60,000 nucleotides of DNA from NCBI RefSeq assembly GCF_008831285.2, contig NC_045139.1, forward strand, positions 6,358,204-6,418,203, read 5' to 3'. A program made the position numbers and the translations under genes. Source of the DNA: Nymphaea colorata (lineage: Eukaryota > Streptophyta > Magnoliopsida > Nymphaeales > Nymphaeaceae). This document shows positions 56,673-60,000 of this stretch, one piece after another (the first letter of the stretch is position 1; each line of letters begins with the position of its first letter). The notes beneath the pieces were generated by a model, which saw only the letters and a program-made list of their open reading frames with translations, was not told where the DNA came from and searched no databases.

Positions 56673-58735
56673 ATATAGTACCGATACCAATATTTAAGAC
56701 AATTTATCACCCATTAATATATGAAGGAAAAACATATTTATTTTCAATTACTCTTTCTCTTATGGCCAATAGAACATGACTCAGACTGATGGGCGGCATT
56801 AATACACACAGTTTTAGAGGGAATTCTGATATAGAGTGGAATTATATCGAGTAACACCAAACCCCAATTTTAGTAAGTCCATAACGTCAATCTTATTTTA
56901 TTGTTTCAAAATTCCAAAGTGATGCAAAGCTATATGCATTACTATATACGTTAAAATTAAACATAGGGAATAATACTAGATGTGAATCAGATTTTGTAAT
57001 GGCCTCATATTAGTAATATTCTCTTTCTTGAATGCAGCCCCAAAATATAAATATTATTACAAACTGACCCACTCTCACGACGGACCCGAGCTCCTGGTAC
57101 TACAAATCCTAATCCCGTTCGTAAGGGTTTCTGCTTTGACCCAAAAAAGTTGGGACTAAGACAACTTTTTTTATTTCAAACATAAAAGACTAAACTTTGG
57201 AGGTATTACAATCCATTCTTCTTCCACACACAAAGTGTTGAACTAGCTTTGTTTCATCACACTCTATCTCCCTCTCTCTCTCTCTTATCCAGAGATACTT
57301 GGATGGCGCTCTGAGTGAATGCCGACCACCCAATCAGCACCATGGACTTGACTTGAGTGGTGCCATAACCTCTTTATTTATGTTTTCATTACCGCTTATT
57401 TTGATCTTGCATTTCTAGTTGTGCCGGAATCCCTTTGTTCCTGTTTCCCTCACCAGTTTTCCTGATCTTGTGTTTCTGCATGAGGTCTACTGGGTTGCAG
57501 GTACGTACTCCCTCTCGCTCTCTCATACGGCTTCAAGTTTTGATCAATATATCTTCATTTTGTTGGCTCTCTTTGTCTTTCTCTACTAAAATTTTCAGTG
57601 AAAATAAACAGTTTTTGGCTTGTTTGGAAGTAGCTTCTGGTTCTCGTTGCATTAATGTGATTATTATGAGACTAATTAAGTAGAAAGGAGAGGAAGTATG
57701 CTTTGATTTTGTTTTTGTACAGCACACTAAGTGTTGCTGACTATTGCCTGACTTTACCTACAGGCTACAAGCAGATGAATGAATCTTGCATGCTTTCATT
57801 TAAGTCTTGTTATTAGACTATCGATGCCTGGCTATAAATATGTTAGCATCATCTATTATGTAAGAGCCACTTCCGCCAATCGTCTCAACTCCAATGCTGC
57901 TATTTCTTTGTGTTAAGCTGATACCTCAAGCAGATATTTGACATATTATTTAGTGTGTGCAAAGTAATTGCATTGCTCTCTGTGTACAGTTACACATGAA
58001 ACAGGCAAGACGCAAGTATTCTCTTCCTTTTCCTCTTAACACGATTTTGCTGTTCTCCAATTTCCAAAGCACATGTTTGAAGTGCTCCTACATGTAGCAT
58101 TTTCATGGCTGGGTGACTGCTCAAGGGAGGGGAGGGCCAGCAACGCCTTGGCCCCCTTTCAAAATTTTCCTTTTAAATGGTTTACAAGTCAATTTAAAAA
58201 ATTCAATTGTTCTACATAAAAATTTTAAAAGTAATATTTTAAAATTCGAAACTATATTTCGGTCCCTTACATCCACCTTGGAGAAAAAGAAGCATGTCTT
58301 GCCGACCTGCAAGATTTTTTTTTTTTGGTTGAAAATAAACTTTTGTTTGCCATTCGGCTGCTTGTCTTGTCGTATTAAATGCAATTTTCCAATCGGTCGA
58401 GACCATCACATACCTCTGGTTTGAATGGTGGCGATGGTCCTTTTCGCGTTTAAACTTTGAAGGTCTGGTCTGTGCTTTATATATAATTTTATATATAATT
58501 GTATAATGGCAAAGGTTGAGCCCCAAAATGCAAAGGTTTCTCCGTTTATCTTATGCAGAAATAGCTGCACGCATATGTCATGGACTTTTGACACCCTTTT
58601 TTTTGGGAAAGGAGCTCCAAGCGAAAACATTTTTTTAAAAAGTCACCTATGTTTGAATTTTTTAAGTTCAGCTAATTGAAATGCAAGCTTGGAGCATTGG
58701 GCGGAGTATTTGATGGGTATTTGGTACCTAGTTTG
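56673..58735 (+). repeat. Intergenic CRK module, copy 4, right half
   Basis: Resumes at ATATAGTACCGATACC and follows the same landmarks (GATACTTGGATGGCGCTC at 57294, CAATCGTCTCAACTCC, GCCATTCGGCTGCTTG). It contains a third leader-exon copy with donor 57501 and ends near 58735. Confidence 0.85.
57294..57500 (+). promoter_or_regulatory. Candidate non-coding leader exon, copy C
   Basis: GATACTTGGATGGCGCTC to donor GGGTTGCAG/GTACGT. Base changes break the open frame that copies A and B share, while the donor is kept. Lies about 2.5 kb before the CRK expected at the right edge. Confidence 0.4.
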
Positions 58736-58859
58736 AAGCATTGTTATCAAACACCGATTTCTTTTTCATAGTAAATTCGTTCGACGACGGTAAGCTTACG
58801 TTGAACCACAGAGGGTCCGACTGTTTTCGATAGATTTTTTCTTGTAATGTACATCGTCG

Positions 58860-59385
58860 GGTTACTGGCAGCGTTCGCTCGCTAATGCGTCCACAAAATC
58901 CCAGCCTGCCTGTCGATCGGCAGAGGACGTGTTCTTGGGGTATGATAACCCCACCTTCTCGCTCCCACCGATGGCTCGAAGAATCGCTTATCGGAGTAAC
59001 GAAGTAAGCAGGACGAGTGCCATATCATGGCGGACCTGCCATTTGGGCATTTGGCCTTGATCGTCTCGGCGGCGATAGCTGTGCGGTTCCGGCATATATC
59101 GGCAGAGGCATCGCTGCGAAAGAGCGCAAGCCCATAGGCCGTGTTTGGGGCTTCGCCGATGGAGGTGTTATCGAAGCCATCGGAGGGAACGGAGTCGACC
59201 AGGGAGTGAAATAGCTGCTCCAAGTTTTGCTCGTAGGTTGGGGGAAATCCATCGCTTGTGAAGCACGAACTGTAGATGTAGAAGTTCTCTTTCAGTTTAT
59301 CTTCAACACTCAAAACATTTTGATTGCTCGCGTACAGCAATGGAGGAGAATGTTGCAGCACAGCAAGAAGAAGAGTTACATATGT
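58860..59385 (-). pseudogene. CRK: Antisense CRK1-type exon 1 fragment
   Basis: The minus strand reads from [20 protein letters not shown] through DUF26 domain 1 to CLLRYSDKRFF. A frameshift follows, and homology ends near 58865. The signal peptide start is replaced, so no proper ATG. In the C-X8-C-X2-C motif the first Cys is Phe, as in CRK1, and the third is Arg. It lacks the 2-bp insertion that breaks CRK1. Upstream and downstream of it on this strand no further CRK exons are seen. Confidence 0.9.
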
Positions 59386-59389
59386 TCTT

Positions 59390-59695
59390 AGTTAGTTATT
59401 TTTTTTGTTTTAAAATTTTGAACTTCTTACGTGAGTTCTATTTTTACAGCCCTCAGTCATATCCAGCTACCAAAAGCTGTTGAAGTGCTTTGTGTTAAAT
59501 GAATTTGCTCGCTGAGTGCACAAACCATGCTATCAAACATGGCCTCATATTGGAAGAAAGGAAGAATCCTTATATTTTTTTCTATAAGTTTTTCCGATGA
59601 TAAATATACCGTGCAAAAATCTACCTTACCATAAACAGGACATTATGATAGCAAGAATTTGAAAGAAAATTCTTGCATTGTTGTAAAAATCGATT
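59390..59695. other. Unassigned AT-rich sequence
   Basis: Between the antisense fragment and the next promoter. No gene, repeat boundary or RNA seen. Confidence 0.3.
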
Positions 59696-59699
59696 CAAA

Positions 59700-60000
59700 C
59701 GAACCGATTCAAGTTCGATTTGACTCGTTTGCCGATTTTTGCTGTGCCACGTTACTTTTTTTTTTAAATTGTTTTGACATTTTTTTTTAATTTCCCATTG
59801 TTGAAAAACAAAGGAAAATTCAAATCAAATGTCTAACCAATTCGCTTGGGTTTCCGGTTTTTGCAGTACTGGTCCGGTGGTCCACCTAAATCAGTATCAG
59901 TTAGTATCGGTTTCAGCAATACTGAATGAATGCAGACCTCGATGAATGGAGAAGTGTCGACTGGAAAGTGGGCAAAAGCACGCCGGCGTTGTCAATTGAC
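59700..60000 (+). promoter_or_regulatory. CRK3-type promoter of a CRK gene beyond the right edge
   Basis: Collinear with 38565-38905 over its full length (AACGAACCGATTCAA, TCTAACCAATTCGCTTG, GGTGGTCCACCTAAATCAG, GCACGCCGGCGTTG). The window ends exactly on the palindrome GTCAATTGAC (59991-60000). By the CRK3 spacing, a start codon is expected about 20-90 bp further on. Confidence 0.8.

Overview
This is nuclear DNA of a flowering plant; the species cannot be told from the sequence. Three things show this. There are multi-exon cysteine-rich receptor-like kinase (CRK) genes with two DUF26 domains, a family restricted to land plants. There are LTR retrotransposons primed by initiator-Met tRNA. There are many plant-type hAT-like MITEs. 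No bacterial, organellar or RNA genes were recognised.

The window is a tandem CRK cluster that has expanded, decayed and been riddled with transposons. From left to right: CRK1 (1171-11650) is a pseudogene, with a 2-bp frameshift in exon 1, a Copia retrotransposon (1769-6697, TSD CTTAC) in the same exon, a hAT-like element in intron 1 (TSD TTCAAGCT), a MITE in exon 4, and exons 5 and 7 lost. A headless CRK3-type exon 1 fragment lies at 14697-15042, followed by AT-rich repeats and a large inverted repeat (18199-19315). CRK-psi2 (21166-22914) keeps only exons 2-5 and carries the same exon-4 MITE as CRK1. CRK2 (30116-34769) is almost intact but has a 2-bp insertion in exon 6. CRK3 (38925-44967) is the only copy with seven cleanly joined open exons (729 aa), and it has a Ser/Pro-rich stalk. 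An antisense exon-1 fragment lies at 58860-59385. The last 300 bases match the CRK3 promoter, so another CRK should start just beyond the right edge.

Between the genes a 2-3 kb intergenic module recurs (11661-14380, 23580-28340, 35145-38500, 47245-48055 plus 56673-58735). In three of four copies it holds a candidate non-coding leader exon with a strong splice donor. The module between CRK3 and the right edge is split by a young, non-autonomous Ty3/Gypsy-type element (48056-56672, TSD ATATA). Its 3.4-kb LTRs are nearly twice as long as its 1.8-kb interior, whose protein-domain order is scrambled. A UDP-glucose dehydrogenase gene fragment lies in an insertion in the module after CRK-psi2.

The intact products would be plasma-membrane receptor kinases: secreted DUF26 ectodomain, one membrane pass, cytoplasmic Ser/Thr kinase. 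Family knowledge links them to immune and stress signalling. Shared MITE insertions order the duplications: the intron-5 MITE is common to CRK1, psi2 and CRK2, the exon-4 MITE only to CRK1 and psi2, and CRK3 has neither.
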